Shown: one piece after another, positions 30,871 through 44,300 of the stretch
Position numbering within the stretch: position 1 is the first letter of the stretch
How the letters are laid out: each line of letters starts with the position of its first letter
Assembly: GCA_029204225.1 (NCBI GenBank)
Contig: CM055096.1
Span: forward strand, 129,001 to 193,000
Length of the DNA: 64,000 bases
Reading direction: 5' to 3'
From: Diphasiastrum complanatum
Lineage: Eukaryota > Streptophyta > Lycopodiopsida > Lycopodiales > Lycopodiaceae
Notes under the pieces: model-generated
Databases searched by the model: none
What the model saw: the letters and a program-made list of their open reading frames with translations, nothing else
What the model was told of the DNA's origin: nothing
Made by a program: the position numbers and the translations under genes

Positions 30871-31809
30871 TTACTCAAGGCAGAAGAAAAGGTAATCTAT
30901 ATCATCTGAAGGTATGCCTGTCTGCAAATCAAGTGCTTTAGACTCATGATTATTTGCTAGACACTCTGTGGCACAAGAGACTATTCCACATGAATTCGAT
31001 GGCACTTTACCAAACAAGCCATCATGGAGCAATAACAGGGGTCAGCATCTCGAATGCGAACAATTCGACCACATGTGATGCATGTATTAAGGGTAAGATG
31101 TCTCGCACTCCATTTGTCAAAGACTCCTACAAAACGACTAAGATTTTGGAGTTAGTAAATTTTGACATCTGTGGGCCTTTCAATGTGATCTCAATAGGAG
31201 GCTTGAAATATTATATAACCTTCATTGATGATTATAGTAAATTTTCCAAAGTGTATTTCATTCAGAATAAGTCAGAAGAATTTGATAAATTCACAGAGTA
31301 TGTGAATTGGACAGAGAGATGCACTGGCAACAAAGTGAAACAGATCAGGACAGATCGAGGTGGCGAATACATCTCGAATCGCTTCACTGACTTCTGCAAT
31401 GAAGGACTGTAGCTTACACACTGCAGCACAGCAATGTTGTAGAATGAAAGAATAGAACTCTGATGGAAGCTATCAAATGCATGATGGCCTACTCAAAAGC
31501 TACAAGATATTGTGGGCTGAAGCAGTAGCTACAGTTGCATATATTCAGAATAGGACAGGGAAGTCTGGTGTCTCTCACACGACACAACATGAATTATGGT
31601 GGGGTAGAAAGCCTAACTTGTCTCACATTAGAATCTTTGGCTGTGCAACTTATGCACATATCCTTGATAAGCTTCGAAAGAAACTTGATGAGAAAGCTGA
31701 ACAGGGATTTCTGGTAGGATATGACAACAATTCATCATACTACAAAGTCTATATGCTAGACACAAACACTGTGAAGATAGTGAGAGATGTCAGATTTGAT
31801 GAGAGCTGA
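30871..31809 (+). pseudogene. C1 second copy: pre-integrase and integrase
   Basis: 30,954-31,412 carries LWHKRLFHMN, CDACIKGK, FDICGPF and RTDRGGEY; 31,477-31,809 carries YIQNRTGKSG and GFLVGYDNN. Shared stop at 31,410. A small indel near 31,500 changes the frame relative to the first copy. Confidence 0.85.
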
Positions 31810-32109
31810 ACAATGGCCAACAATGATCTTGTCAGCTATGAAGTTCTGGAAATATAGTACTATGATCTGCCACCAGTGACAGAGGAAGCAGAAGACGAAC
31901 ATGAAAGTGAAGATTTTTGAGTCACTTCGCATTCGAGTGATGAATCAGAAGACGAAAGATTCGAGAGACAGCCTTCTACTATAGTATTGTAAACCAAGAT
32001 GGTTTCAGACCTAGCAGAGCAGACAAAGTCAAAGACATTGTTGTCCCAAGAGGTTCTCCTAAAAGGTCGACAAGACAACAAAGAGTGCCAGCAAGATACA
32101 TGCCAGACA

Positions 32110-33179
32110 ACTTAGCTTCCACATCAGAAGAATTCTGTGGATTCAATGGCGAACCACAAACATTCGAGGAGGCAATTGAATGTCTAGAGAAGGACAAATA
32201 AATCCAAGCCATGAATGAGGAGATGGAATCCATGAGGAAGAACCAGGTATGGACATTGCAGCCATCACCAGATAAACGAAAGGCTGTGAAATACAAATGG
32301 GTTTACAAGCTCAAATATGGACCAAATGAAGATGTCTTGAAATATAAGGCAATATTGGTAGCAAAGGGATTCTCTCAAAGATATGGTATTGATTATTTTG
32401 AGACCTTCTCTCTTGTCTTGAAAAATTCATCCGTACATTTGTTATTTGCATATGCAGCTGCTTATGACCTCAGGATCCACATTGTCGACGAGAAGACAAC
32501 CTTCTTGCATGGTGAGTTAGATGAAGAGGTCTACATGGATCAACCCCCAGGTTATGTCTCGAATTCACTTCCTGATTATGCATGAAAAATGCATAGGAGT
32601 ATCTATGGTCTGAAGCAGTCAGCCCAACAATGGTACAAAAAGAAAGATCAAGCCCTGAAATCATTAGGATTCAAGCCACTAATGGCTGATTCCAATGTGT
32701 ATGTGAGAATTATAGATGGAAAGATTACCATTGTGGCTATGTATGTGGACGACACTCTGATACTCTGCAAGAGTGAGATGCTGATTGCTAAAGTGAAGAC
32801 AGACATCTCAAAACATTTCAAGATTATGGATCTGGGAGAAGCCAGGTATTGCCTTGGCTTGCAAATTGAAAGGGACTATGAGGGAGGTAAATTGTACCTT
32901 CATCAGTCGAGATACACCCAGAAAATCCTAGGGGATTTTGGGATGTTGAATTGCAAAGGTCCGAATACTCCAATGCTTGCAGGAACAGTGCTAACGAACA
33001 AAAATTGTTCAAGGACTGAAGCAGAGAGAGAATTGATGCAGCTCACACGTTATAGAAAATCGATAGGATCACTGATGTACCTTGTAGACAGCACATGCTC
33101 TGACATTGCCTATGCAATGTTCAAGATGAGCCAATTTTGCATGAATCCTGGCTCGACACATTGGAGATTTGCAAAGTGA
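32110..33179 (+). pseudogene. C1 second copy: reverse transcriptase
   Basis: 32,211-32,585 begins with MNEEMESMRKNQVWTL and carries LVAKGFSQRYGIDYFETFS. The TGA at 32,583 is shared with the first copy. 32,589-33,179 carries IYGLKQSAQQWY, the YVDD box at about 32,741-32,752, GLQIERDYEGG and FKMSQFCMNPG. Inactive because of the TGA and a TAA at about 32,198 (K then stop, where C5 has Trp). Confidence 0.88.
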
Positions 33180-33209
33180 ATTTTGCAATATCTTCAACTA
33201 ACAAAAGAT

Positions 33210-33800
33210 TATGGTTTGTGTTATTGTCGTGATGCGGATTTTTAGATGCTTTCCTACAATGATGCTAGTTGGGCATCCCTCAAAGATGACTGTAAAAGTG
33301 TCTCAGGAAGGTCCACCATCACGTCAGGAGTAGCAATTCTGTGGGTAAGCAAGAAACAGACCATTGTGGCTCAGTCATCCTGCGAAACAGAGTATGTCGC
33401 AGCAGCAAAGATGGCGAACGAGATAATTTGGCTCAAACAGTTCCTGGACAAATTGGGCGAAACAAGCAATGAACCTCTGGTTTTGCAGATGGACAACACA
33501 TCTACAATACATCTGACAAAAGACCCTGTGTTTCACTTAGAGGACGAAACACATTGTGATCAAGTACCACTTGATCAGGGACCTGATTGGAAAGAAGATG
33601 TTGCAAACCACCTTCATTGGAATGAAAGACATGGTTGTTGACATTTTCACAGAGGCCCTAGACAAAGGTCTATTTGAGAGATAGAGGAACAACCTTGGAG
33701 TCATCAAGCTATCATGCATTGAGAGAGAGCTGAAGAAACATTTTGTTTCTAATGCCAAAGCTTTGCTAGCTTTCAATTTTGAGCCTTTGACAAGAGGCGA
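33210..33800 (+). pseudogene. C1 second copy: RNase H
   Basis: 33,246-33,641: YNDASWASLKDD (the Ser of the usual YSDASW is Asn), WVSKKQTIVAQSS, CETEYVAA and LQMDNTST; tail DIFTEALDKGLF in another frame near 33,650. Confidence 0.85.
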
Positions 33801-33881
33801 CACGACACGAAATCAGTCGTGCCCCACGAATAGCCAACAGGAAAATCAACCAAATCCATGGGATACAAATACTTGATCTAA

Positions 33882-34956
33882 TGTCATGACATCATTAGAA
33901 GTATTCTAGATCGTGGCTAATCTGCCACTCTTGTAATTCACGAATTAGTTCTAGATGTTTAATCTTTCCAATCTGTAAGTTACAAGAATGCGACACAAAA
34001 TTGTTCGCGAACTATATATCCTTTCTAGTTGATGCATATTAGAGTAAGTCTAATGCTAGTAACCAAGACAAGAAGTCTGAAAACAAAAAATTTAGAATAC
34101 CAATCCTGCGTGCGAGACAATTCTGCATAGGATTTGTAGATCCACAAGTCCGCTAGTAAGCGAGACTCGAATTCTTGAGAGAATTGTATTTCTCTCATGC
34201 CAACGCAGTGCATGGATCTGCATGCAATGCTTGAAGAATAAAAAAAAATCAATAGATGATTTTGTAACTGTTTGTGCACATTATTAATTTTTATGATTGT
34301 ATGATCTTGTATGTAAATTTGTCTGTTACTATTCGTGTGTTTGATTCGCTTGTCCATTCTATTCTGCACTATGGTTTGATCTTGTTGAATGCTACATAAT
34401 TTGTTAACGTAGATCAGCAGTGTCTGACTACTCTCTGAAGGATTGTAGGAGTGATAGAGCCGATAGTGACCAGCAATCACATTTGAATCTTGATGAACTA
34501 ATCTCGTTCGCGAATCCTTTCGCTTTATGATTCACTTCATTTCGCTTCACGATCACTTGGCCACAAGAATAAATCAATTACAGAGCTCACTTAGGTTTTG
34601 TTTTGTTTCGTTTCATTTCATCTTGTTTTGTCTCGTCTCATCTCGTCTCGTTGCAGAGCTTGATTGATCTTGTCACGAATTATTTTGTTTTGTTTTGTTT
34701 TGTTTCGTGATCTGTGTGCTTCTAGCATGAATCAATGTCAGAGCTTGTCTAAGTTTTTCTTCTCTTCGCTTCGTTTCGTTTTCGTTTACGATTCGTCTCG
34801 TTTCGTTTGGTTGTGTTACAATGTCTGCTTGATTCAACTCGAACAGAAATAATTCGAGTGTCGCGAAAAGTTTCACGAATCGTTCATGAAAGTTCTATTA
34901 GTTTGTCACTAGAGTTTTGGCTAGAATTCTGCATTTTCTTACTGCATTATTTTGCA
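33882..34956 (+). repeat. C1 second copy: 3' LTR (start uncertain)
   Basis: Copy of 7,851-8,926 ending TTTTGCA, with the TTTTG/TTTCG tract at 34,595-34,810. Confidence 0.6.
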
Positions 34957-35274
34957 TCAGAATCATTAGATTGAGGATAGATCATAGGTTGATCAAGATT
35001 TCACTATTCTATGTGTTGATGTTCTAGCGGACCTTATGGAAATTAGTGATGATGAAGCAAAAAAAGCGGATCAACAGGAGAAAGTCTGACCCCTCCACTA
35101 ACCACCACCACCACCACCACCGTTTCTACTAACATTTTTTCTCCACTCCCTCCACTTCCACCCTCATTCCCCCCACAACATTTATTCTTTGGATTAGCTT
35201 CACTAACCCATACCCCTGATCAGTACCCAACCATCACCAATCCCGAAAATATCTCTGAAGTAGCTAAGCACTCA

Positions 35275-37288
35275 ATGATCGGCCTATTTGAAGCAAGCTA
35301 CCATATGCATTGGTTGGTAAGCCAACACCAAGTGCTCGATAATAAGGTCCAGTACCAGAGCCAAGAGATCGCACATCAGCAAAAGTTGGCCAAAGAAAAA
35401 GTAAACGAGGCAGAAGAAATAAGATCCGTGATGGCCAGGTAGAAGATCAAATTAGAAGAGGTCCAGCAACAACTGAAGTACCGGATGGCCCAGATCGACC
35501 AAGCACGAGATGGATCATCGGACACAATCATAGTTGATGCTCCTCTGGTTAAGCCCAAGGATATACAGTTCTAGGCCCCACATGCCATAGCCATCCGGAT
35601 GGAAAAATATGTGTGACTAATTCAGAAATGAGAAGCTAAGCAAAAAAAACTTTGAAAATGTCGTGGCCAAGAAGGAAAAGATCATTCTTGAGTCCCAAAA
35701 ACAGCTTGAAGAAATGACAAAGGCCCTGCAGCAAGTCTTGGACAAGGTGAACCAACTATGGGACACGGCGTGCAAGGCCCAAGCGGGTGCTTGTACAAAG
35801 AAACCATGGGACGATGATGGAGATGATGGAGCTGACCATAAGGATGGGCAAACTCGACCATCATATGGTAGCTCAAGATCGGGTGGCCAGAGAATCAAAG
35901 TTGCTTTCAGAGCTTTTCTCCTTCCCCCTACTACTTTTAACCCCTCCTCTTATTCTGAATTTAACTTTTCTGAAACATTCATTCCCACTTACCCTGTCTC
36001 TTCACTTTTCTCCTCTCCACCACCTCCTAGCAGAGTATTGGGCCTATCTAAAGGTCCAGCTGACACATACAAAACCCGACGGGACGAGTTCTTACAATAG
36101 CTCCGTTCCCCCTGTGTGGCATACAATTTGTTAAACCCATCTCCTCCTAAACTTGTTATCCCTATGCCTCTCTCTCTTGATCACTCCATCCTTGACCCTT
36201 CAGAAACTAACACTGACATTGGTGCTAATGATGACTTCTTGGCAGATCCATTAGAAACTAGAAGATTCTCACCCAAGCAAGATACAGGCACAATTGAGCC
36301 ATATACAAGTGAGCGGACTAAGGAAAGCGATACGGGCACTAAGGCCTTAGATGACTATTTGGCAAGGCCACCACAGCGACGTAGGGCAGTCTCACCTACT
36401 AGGCCAAGGGGAAATGTGACAGATACCAAGGAATATGAGAAGTTCGAAAGGAGATACCCTCTCAACATGAGAGGTGGCAGAGAGGAAGTCGATCAAAGCT
36501 AGTATTCTACAAGGGCTGAGATCATTGCGGCACTACAACCACAACCTGAGTGGCGAAATAAAGTCCTAAGGGATAGCAAGTGATTGCAAAAATATCTGAC
36601 ACCGGCATGGAAAAAAATTGATCCCTTCTACATGCCGCTCAAACGAAGAAACCCCTGGTTTGCAAAGCAACCACGGGTCGAAGTAGTGAACTGGCTGGTG
36701 ATTCCAAGAATCTCAAAGAATATCTCCTTGAGATAACTTGAGGCTACAACTGTTAGATTTTGGGCACAAGTATAAGACTAACACCGATCTGTGCGTACGA
36801 GAAAGCGTCGAGTATTGCCGATCAATGGCCTTTCTGATGCAGCAAGAATGCTTTTGGGATCGCGGCTTGGATCCAATAAGGATCAATCCCAATGTGGCTC
36901 TCCAGTTGGAGGATGACCATGAAATGATGGCCCGACTTTACTATAGGGCGGCCTTCATGTTGTCCCGGTATGTCACCATAATAGAGGACTGACAAGAAAT
37001 GGGCTTCATTGAGAAGATACGTGAATACCTGGGCCTACTACAATACGAAACTAAGCTCCACTTCCAAGTATTTGAAGCCTTAGGAGAAAAAATAAGCGAG
37101 CGAAAATAGACGGCAAGACGACAAGGAGAGCAGGACTCACAGGAGGTTCTCAAACAGGTTGGGATGCAGAGGCCATTGAGAGATCTCCAATTTTGTGGAA
37201 TGATTTTTGGGGCCAATAAGCACCTGGTTTTACAGAAGCGAAAGAAGATCCACGCTTTTCCAAGTGCCAAGCAAAATGACATCATGTG
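35275..37288 (+). pseudogene. G3 second copy: extra ORF
   Basis: Copy of 9,245-11,260. Here 35,695 is CAA where the first copy has TAG. Conversely a TGA at about 36,990 replaces TGG, a 6-bp loss occurs near 36,597, and a 1-bp insertion at about 36,731 shifts the frame before the C-terminal domain. The coiled coil and the C-terminal aromatic domain are recognisable in the same order. Confidence 0.6.
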
Positions 37289-37318
37289 ACATGTGTTGCA
37301 GTGGTGGGTCCTACAACA

Positions 37319-38490
37319 GATTAGGGGTGGATAATACTAGCAGATTCTAGAGAATCTCCCAGATGCCGAGCCAAGCTAAAATATAGAGCATCTCTCACCC
37401 AAGACCGAGGAGGTCTCAGAAGGAGGAGAGCAGGAAGAAATTGAGAGCTGAGCATGAGAGCCAAGGATTACTAGATAGGATTACAGGTTATTTCTATGTG
37501 AGCTTACATGGTGAATCCCAGAGAAGGAACGACCATGTAGGAGTTAGTGACATTCCTAGCCAATGTAAATAGATGTAGACCCCTCTTAAATGAAGTAGAG
37601 TGAGCCACCTTTTGATGGTGATCTCTAGTGGAATAGCTATTTCCACTTGTAATTTCTAAACTAGTGGAATTGAAACTTAGGCTCCACATGGGCAGCCCTC
37701 TTGCTTATTTAAGGGCCCCCCTCTCTTGTGAGGGAGCTTTTATTGTATTGTCATTTCTCTTGCTTGAATGAAGAAGATCCTCCACGAGTTATTGGCAATT
37801 TGGAAGCTCCTTGTTCATGGCTATTGTCTTGAGTGAAATTTCTATGAACATGCTTGATTTCTTTGTTATGGTTGTGGATTAATTAGATTTCCTGTTTTCT
37901 TTTTTGCAATGTGGAATGTAGATGTGGATTAGCTTTCTTGATTCTTGTTTTCTAATTTTCAGCATCCAGGTAAAATAAATAGGTTGAGATTGTGATTCAG
38001 ATCTTGCATATTCACTAACAATCCTATTCTTGATTGTTCTTTGGGTATTTCAAGAATCAAGAGAGGTGCATTTCTTGATTCTTGGGATGCTAGTATGTTG
38101 TTAGAAAAATAGTTTCCTGATTCTTGTTTTATTTGTGTAGTTTAATCTTGGTGCTATTATGTTCTCTGATTTCTTAGAATAGAGTAGTAGACAGAATCTC
38201 AGATTGCTCCTTGTTTTAGAACGCTAATCTGTTGAGCAAGGATTGGTTACATGGATTGTAAATGTATGTAGTCGGAGTGAACGAACTGTTTCATCCCACT
38301 GACAAGCTGTTTATGCAAGTGATGAATTGATAAATAATCTGACTAGACACAATTCTAAACAAAAGGATTTAACAAAAAAGAACTGGGTTCTGGAAACGGG
38401 CAGAAACATTCAGTTTCCAGAGCGGAAACCACCTAAGAAGAAGACCTAAAGAAGTAAAGAAAAAAAACAAAAAGAGAAGAGATCCGTGTT
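37319..38490 (+). repeat. G3 second copy: LTR-like region
   Basis: Copy of 11,290-12,450; TATTTAAG at about 37,705, but the AATAAA is mutated to AATGAA near 37,768. Confidence 0.58.
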
Positions 38491-39754
38491 CACATATTCT
38501 TATTGAATCTGTGAACATAAATCAATCGCTCACTCTTGTGAGTCATTAGTACATCATTTATGGTCCAAAGTAATGTACTTTGACAACCTTTAGAGCTAAG
38601 AATAGAGTTGAAAAATGGTCCAATATGTAGAGAGGAGAATAACAATACTACTTTAAAGTTCTTGAGTTATAATAGATTTGACCATCCATAAAGCTATCAT
38701 ATAAATATCTTTATCATTAGACTTCACATGCCTTTGATGCAAATAGTCTAACTCAGTTGTAAGGAGACGAGATAGCCCACTATCCTAGTTGACATTATCA
38801 TTCTATGAACATGGATCTAATATGTGAGTTTGTGTATTCACATATAAAGACTAGACATAATGTAAATAAAGTCATGATCACTTGCACTATCCTTTTATAA
38901 TTTGACACTTTTTGTACCTAAGTCAGAAAAGTTTCATGTTTCACAATAGACATCAATAGGAAAAAGTACATAAGTTATTTCATTGATTCTTGTGATGCCT
39001 CAACAAGCTTATACATACATTTGTTAATCATATGATTTTCTCACTTGAAAGCATGATCCTAAAAAAAAATATCGTGACTTATTTCTAAGGCTAATAATAA
39101 CTATTCAAACTAAGGTGCACACAAGTCTTGCATTTGGCCAAAATAGTTCTCTAACATTGATGATATTCCAAGTTTTTTTATGTGACAATCCCACTTGACA
39201 TTGTCTTTATCCTTAGCAATAAGAATAAGACTAATCTTAGAGAAAAATTCTACGTAATAAATCGAAGATTCTCTTGAGCAAGTGCTTCCATCTGACTATG
39301 CCTTTTTGAGATAGGTCTTTCTTGATATAGGCTCTATGTTCTCCCAAGGTTTACTGTTAAGAGTGATGATTTTAAATCACCAGAGATGTTTCAAATAGAA
39401 GTTATTATTGCTCCAAGAGAAGTGATAATAAAAAAGCAAAAGAACTTCGTATATCTCAAAACTTTTAGTATTAACCTTACACTAGGTAGTAACAAATTCA
39501 CTTAGTAGGTGGTTGTGTATTTTATGTTCTGAATATAAGTTTGATGATAAATGTGCATTGAGCAATTTGCTCCAAGTTTGAGAATTGTCTCTAGCAACAT
39601 AAATTCTTTTGTAGACAAGAATGAAGGAGGTGGTACCTAGGTGTAAGAGGTCTTAATCTCCCATATGTTGTTGGGAAAATACATACATCGTAGTTGAGTA
39701 GATTGCATTTATCATTTCAAAGTTTTTACATATTTGCACATGCATAGTAGTGAG
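38491..39754. other. Unassigned degenerate stretch, second copy
   Basis: Copy of 12,451-13,724. No gene recognised on either strand. Confidence 0.5.
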
Positions 39755-40290
39755 TGTAGTGGCCTCAAAGTAATTACCACGTTTTCATTTCCAAGAGAAT
39801 AGTGCCTTCCCTTGTGACGTTAGGTTAACTCTAAAATTTTCCTACTCTCCATCCTTAACCCACTCCTAATTAACCACCTATCTAACTACGAGCAAGAATA
39901 AAGCAAGGGAGGCCTCTTGCACCTTCACCTCTCTAAAGCGTAGAAGAAAAGAACAAATACAAATACATAGAAAGCATTAGTAAAATGAAAAGCAGAGAGA
40001 GAGATGGGTCATCACATAAATCATATACTTTTTCCTTTGTACCTCAAGACCCCTCACATGATTCTTGTGAGTCCCCTTCAACTTTATTAACTTAGAACCT
40101 TGACTTTAGTCCTCAACCTTATTTTATTCCAATATAATGTCCAAGTTAATTATTTCTAGAATACAAGTTATACTACTATACTCACTATGCTCATTGGGTT
40201 GGGCTTATACATGTAGGAAGCCAATGCCCTCGCACTTATTTAACCTAGATGTATAATTTTTTTATGGTAGGGCCCACAAAGCGTCCAACG
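39755..40290 (-). repeat. G6 second copy: 3' LTR
   Basis: 536 bp copy of 13,725-14,260, with the purine tract on its high side (complement of 40,291-40,320). Here the internal region continues upward to about 42,790. Confidence 0.75.
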
Positions 40291-42798
40291 GTATTCCCCA
40301 CCTAAATAGGTGATGGTCCCGTGGAACCTGCCTAATGTTTGTTATGTCGAAAAGTCGTCAGCGTGATTATTGCTTGCAATCGACCAAATTAGACATACAT
40401 GCTAAAAAGAGACTAAAGTAGTAAGAAACTTAAGCAAATATGCATAGCACACAAAGTTATACTAAAATTAACAGAACACCACATTTAGCACACATGGATC
40501 CAAAATAGCAGCACTTAGCTCTCTTGCATTAAGGAAGAAAATTATATGAACGAAGCTTCTTCTTATAGAAGCACCCAAGAAAAACTATTATTATTGTTAT
40601 TACTATTTTTTTAGGTGGTGTAGATTGGCATCCCAACATGCTATCTTTGGATGTTGCACATTATTTTTTCCTGTTTCATATAGCATGCTGACATGCTATC
40701 TTTGAAGGCTACAATTTTTCTTTCTAGCTATTTTACTTAGTACATCGGTGTGCTATTTTTGGTGTGGAGTTCCCTTTCCACCTTTACTTATTGCTGAGGA
40801 AATCAGCCAGAGTATGCAGGAATTACCTCGTTGCATGCACTACTGATAACTGAGTAGACGAACACAAGATAAATTTAGTTAAGGGCTTAATGCGCGATGG
40901 TAGCGAAAGCAAAGAGCAGACAATCAGACTAGTCAATTAGAAGGTCAAACAGAAAGTGAAAAAACATTGCAATACTAACAAACTCTGAATGCATAACTAG
41001 ACAACACTTTATTCAGATTAAATGTAACGAAATACAAGTCAGTGATGCAGGTGAGCACAAGATAGTAGTGCATAAAGCCACGTGTTCACAATAAAAGCTA
41101 TGAGCTTAATAACAACAATCCATCTGAAGAAAAAGAATCGATGCATGATTTGAGTAAATATTCACTATTTAGTAAATATGTGGCATCACATATCCCCCTC
41201 GTCAAATGTGAAACGTCCTCGTGAACAGATAATCTTCATTTTGAGAATTATTCATTTCTTAGAAAAGAATATTTTTGTGTTGTGGATATTCGTTAGTAGG
41301 TCAAATGTAAAAATATTTCTTCATTCATTGAATATATGACCTTCACTTGATATTTCAGAATCAAATGTTGATTCAAAATATATTTCAGCAGACATCAAAT
41401 AAGCATCATCACATATGAAAGCTCAACATCACATAATCAGCAACGCCATTTACAAGAAGAATTGTGAAAAAGATTTCATGTATTGAGATTGTCATGTAAT
41501 TGTTGTGTCATTTCCAAGTCTCTTTGACACTTGAGCAATAAGATGTCTTCGTTTGCTTTAATGTATCTCCCGATAGGTAAGTTGCCGTATGGTGACAACC
41601 TTACAGGGAGTAATGTCCCATCAAACAATTCCTGTACTAACTGAAAGTTTTCTTCAGAATTTTTCCTAAGTGTAATATGTTCAAACAAAGTGGATGAAAA
41701 TTGAATAAACTTACACTTTACAAATAAATTTTGAACAAAAAATAATGTTTTGGCTGCAGAAGTGCCAAACTGCCAATAAGTATATGCACAAAAAGCTTTG
41801 TGTTCACAGAATTTAACTATGTTCTACAGATTGTGCTTGATTTCCACAAAATAACTTGAAACATTTTGCTCCCAGTTAGTGTAAATATTGTACAGCTCTG
41901 GGTATGCCATATTAATATTTAACAACAGACCTGTGTCGTTGAATTCTTCAATATTTGCACGACGTTTTCGTAAATATAGCTTGAACTCTGCATGCCGCCT
42001 CGAAAATTTGTGTTTCGTATCGCTATTCTTCAAAAATTGTACTCCTTTATCTGGATGTACTCTAACACATATAGAAAGGTGGAGCCTATGTACAGTTCCA
42101 CTGACTCGAATGACAAAACTTTGAATTTTTCCTGGATTATGGCCCAACATAGACATCCCTTTTGCTCTATGCTAAGTTGGTCCCATAGCCAGAGGAAATC
42201 TTTTTCTTTTCACTTTGTCTGCCAGTCGTCGAATGCCATGCCTACTGAGTCTGGTAGCATCAAATAATTGACACGCCATTGTAATTTGATGTTAACATGG
42301 CAAGGACTCCACTTCCAAAATCGATCAGAAAAAACTTGAAAGTGTTATGCACATACCTTCGACTGATTTCTCTTCGGTCGTTTTGCCTTAGGTTGCGCTT
42401 CTGCAATGTTCTATTTGTGGATGTCTGCAATGAGCTTCTGGTTTTTGAGCTGTTGTTTGTTGTCTGCTACCTCCTTCTGTAGGTCAAAGATTTTGATGCA
42501 AGCTTCAGCGTACTCTAGGTGATCTGCCACCCCTGTACAATTCTGCGCTGCCTACAGCTCCTTTGATAGACTCTCGATCTTTTCTAGGGCCTATAGATAT
42601 TCATTATGTGCATCAGGCCTAGAGCAGATGGTAGTCTCAGAGGATAATTCCTTCAGCTCGGCAAGTTCTTCTTTGACTAGCATCTTGTCATTTTCGATCA
42701 AAAGAAGGAACTCAACTCAAAAATTCTTGAGCATCTGGTCCTGAAGAGACTGCAGCTTCAAAGGATCAATTTGGATTGATCCAGAGCTGCTGCATAAC
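40291..42798 (-). pseudogene. G6 internal region with decayed extra ORF
   Basis: 40,291-41,450 shows no gene; it includes CATATCCCCCTCGTCAAATG near 41,190. Minus-strand fragments follow: 42,780-42,310 reads as a Glu/Lys/Leu coiled coil in pieces with stops, 42,310-42,130 has YLMLPDSVGMAFDDWQ, then 42,156-41,824 (basic, NTDKHKFSRR-like, PELYNIYTNWEQ) and 41,688-41,476 (LLPVRLSPYGNLPIGRYI). A coiled coil followed by a globular part, directly upstream of a 3' LTR, repeats the layout of the G2 and G3 extra ORFs. No similarity strong enough to name it. Confidence 0.45.
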
Positions 42799-43192
42799 TG
42801 AGAACTTTTCACACGTGTGAACCAAGTACAAGTACAAAGGATTAAGAGAATGAATGATTGCACACTAAACTAGCTTCTATTCCAGAAACAATGTGATGTT
42901 GAAGGAGAGTATGCTTGAGGTACAAAGCCACCTTATTTGAGGCCTTCTAGAACTCGTGGAGAGAGAGAACAATCTAGATGCCACATTGCCTCTACCTCTC
43001 TACTAGATGGCAAAAAGAGAAATGGATAAGACTTGAGAATCACTCTTTTTGAGAATCCCTAACCTACAAGAGTAGCCTCACATGCTTCTTGATAGGTTCT
43101 AGACCTACACATCACTATGAAGACTAAAAATGTAACTTGACTCTAATTGAGAAATCTCTTGAAATATAATTTTATTTTACAATACTTTCACA
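42799..43192 (-). repeat. C6 copia 3' LTR
   Basis: 394 bp, TG...CA on both strands. On minus it starts TGTGAAAGTATTG after the tract TTAAGAAGGAG and contains CACACGTGTG at 42,810-42,819. It directly follows the copia RNase H tail. Confidence 0.75.
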
Positions 43193-43204
43193 CTCCTTCT
43201 TAAA

Positions 43205-43386
43205 ATAAAAATAATATTTATAATATTAAGGACTTGGAGATCGAGCCAAGATTTGATCTATGTCTTTCAAAGTTCTTCTTGGCTAGAGGCTTGGTGAGTA
43301 AATCTACATAACAATTTGAAGTTGATACATGTTCAAGGAGAATCTTACCATCCATAACTTTTTCTCTTACATAGTGGTGTGCTACC
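43205..43386 (-). pseudogene. C6 copia RNase H tail
   Basis: Minus strand reads VAHHYVREKVMDGKILLEHV, then DLLTKPLAKKNFERHRSNLG, the standard C-terminal end of copia RNase H. The upstream part is cut by the C7 LTR at 43,387. Confidence 0.85.
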
Positions 43387-44035
43387 TGTAAAAGTTTTCA
43401 GATCCTTAAGATCCAATCAACTTGAAAGACCTTTGGTTAGAAAGAGAAATACACTACCAATTTCACCAATGTAGAAAAATCAACATCTACACACAAAATG
43501 AGATGCAAACACTAATAGAACTTGATCAAACTTGAATGAAATGATTATGTACTATTGTTGTCCATACAAAACCAACAAGCTACTATCATTCACATGTGTC
43601 AAACCGAAAATAGCATTTATGAATCATTCTACACATAAGATTGCATGCAATCACCAATATAGTGCACTAATGGATAGCAGAATCCGAGAGAACCATGTAT
43701 GAGCATGAAATGAGATAGAGAAGAAAGAATATCACTAAATCCATGAGCTACATCCATTAATAACAGGTCCAAACCCTATTTGGTCACTTGGCTTTCCGTC
43801 CAAAATGCTAACCCTACTATTTTTGGGTCTAGATTCAATGTACACAACTATTTAAATTTGAATCTCCTAAAACTCACCTCCAAACTTTTCCACACTTTCA
43901 AAAAGTGTTTATTCAAATGAAATTTAGACTAATGAACTTTGAAAAGTCAATCTCCAAGTCTAAAACAAGTTTTGGCCTCGATATGCCAAATATGAAAATA
44001 TTGACAAAATGACCAAACTAGTTGAATCTTTCACA
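43387..44035 (-). repeat. C7 copia 3' LTR, nested in C6
   Basis: 649 bp; minus start TGTGAAAGATTC after the purine tract GTTGAAGAGAGAG, end CTTTTACA. It sits inside the C6 RNase H reading frame, so C7 inserted after C6. Confidence 0.75.
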
Positions 44036-44300
44036 CTCTCTCTTCAACTAGTTTTAGCATAGACTTTGATAGCACTCCAAGTGAAGTCCTATGCTTCATG
44101 AATAAGTCCTTTCCCAATGCTTTGGTGAAGATATCATCTACACATTCCCTTGAAGACACATGTTGAAGCTCTACCTCTTTTGCAATGACTTGCTCCCTCA
44201 CAAAATGATATTCCACCTCAATATCCTTGTTCCTAGCATAGTTTTTGACAATAGAAATTTGATCCATCATAAGCATGATCTTCTTCCTAAGAATGGATCT
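44036..44300 (-). pseudogene. C7 copia RNase H tail
   Basis: Minus strand: DQISIVKNYARNKDIEVEYHF, VREQVIAKEVELQHV, DIFTKALGKDLFMKHRTSLG. It belongs to one open frame (44,603-44,031) whose N-terminal half is not copia. No RT, integrase or gag of C7 remains. Confidence 0.85.

Larger units (their letters stand above)
30273..34956 (+). mobile_element. C1 second copy: Ty1/copia, 5' truncated
   Basis: Same structure as 4,262-8,926. The RT is better preserved: 32,589-33,179 is one open frame of 196 codons spanning regions that are split by stops in the first copy. Confidence 0.88.
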
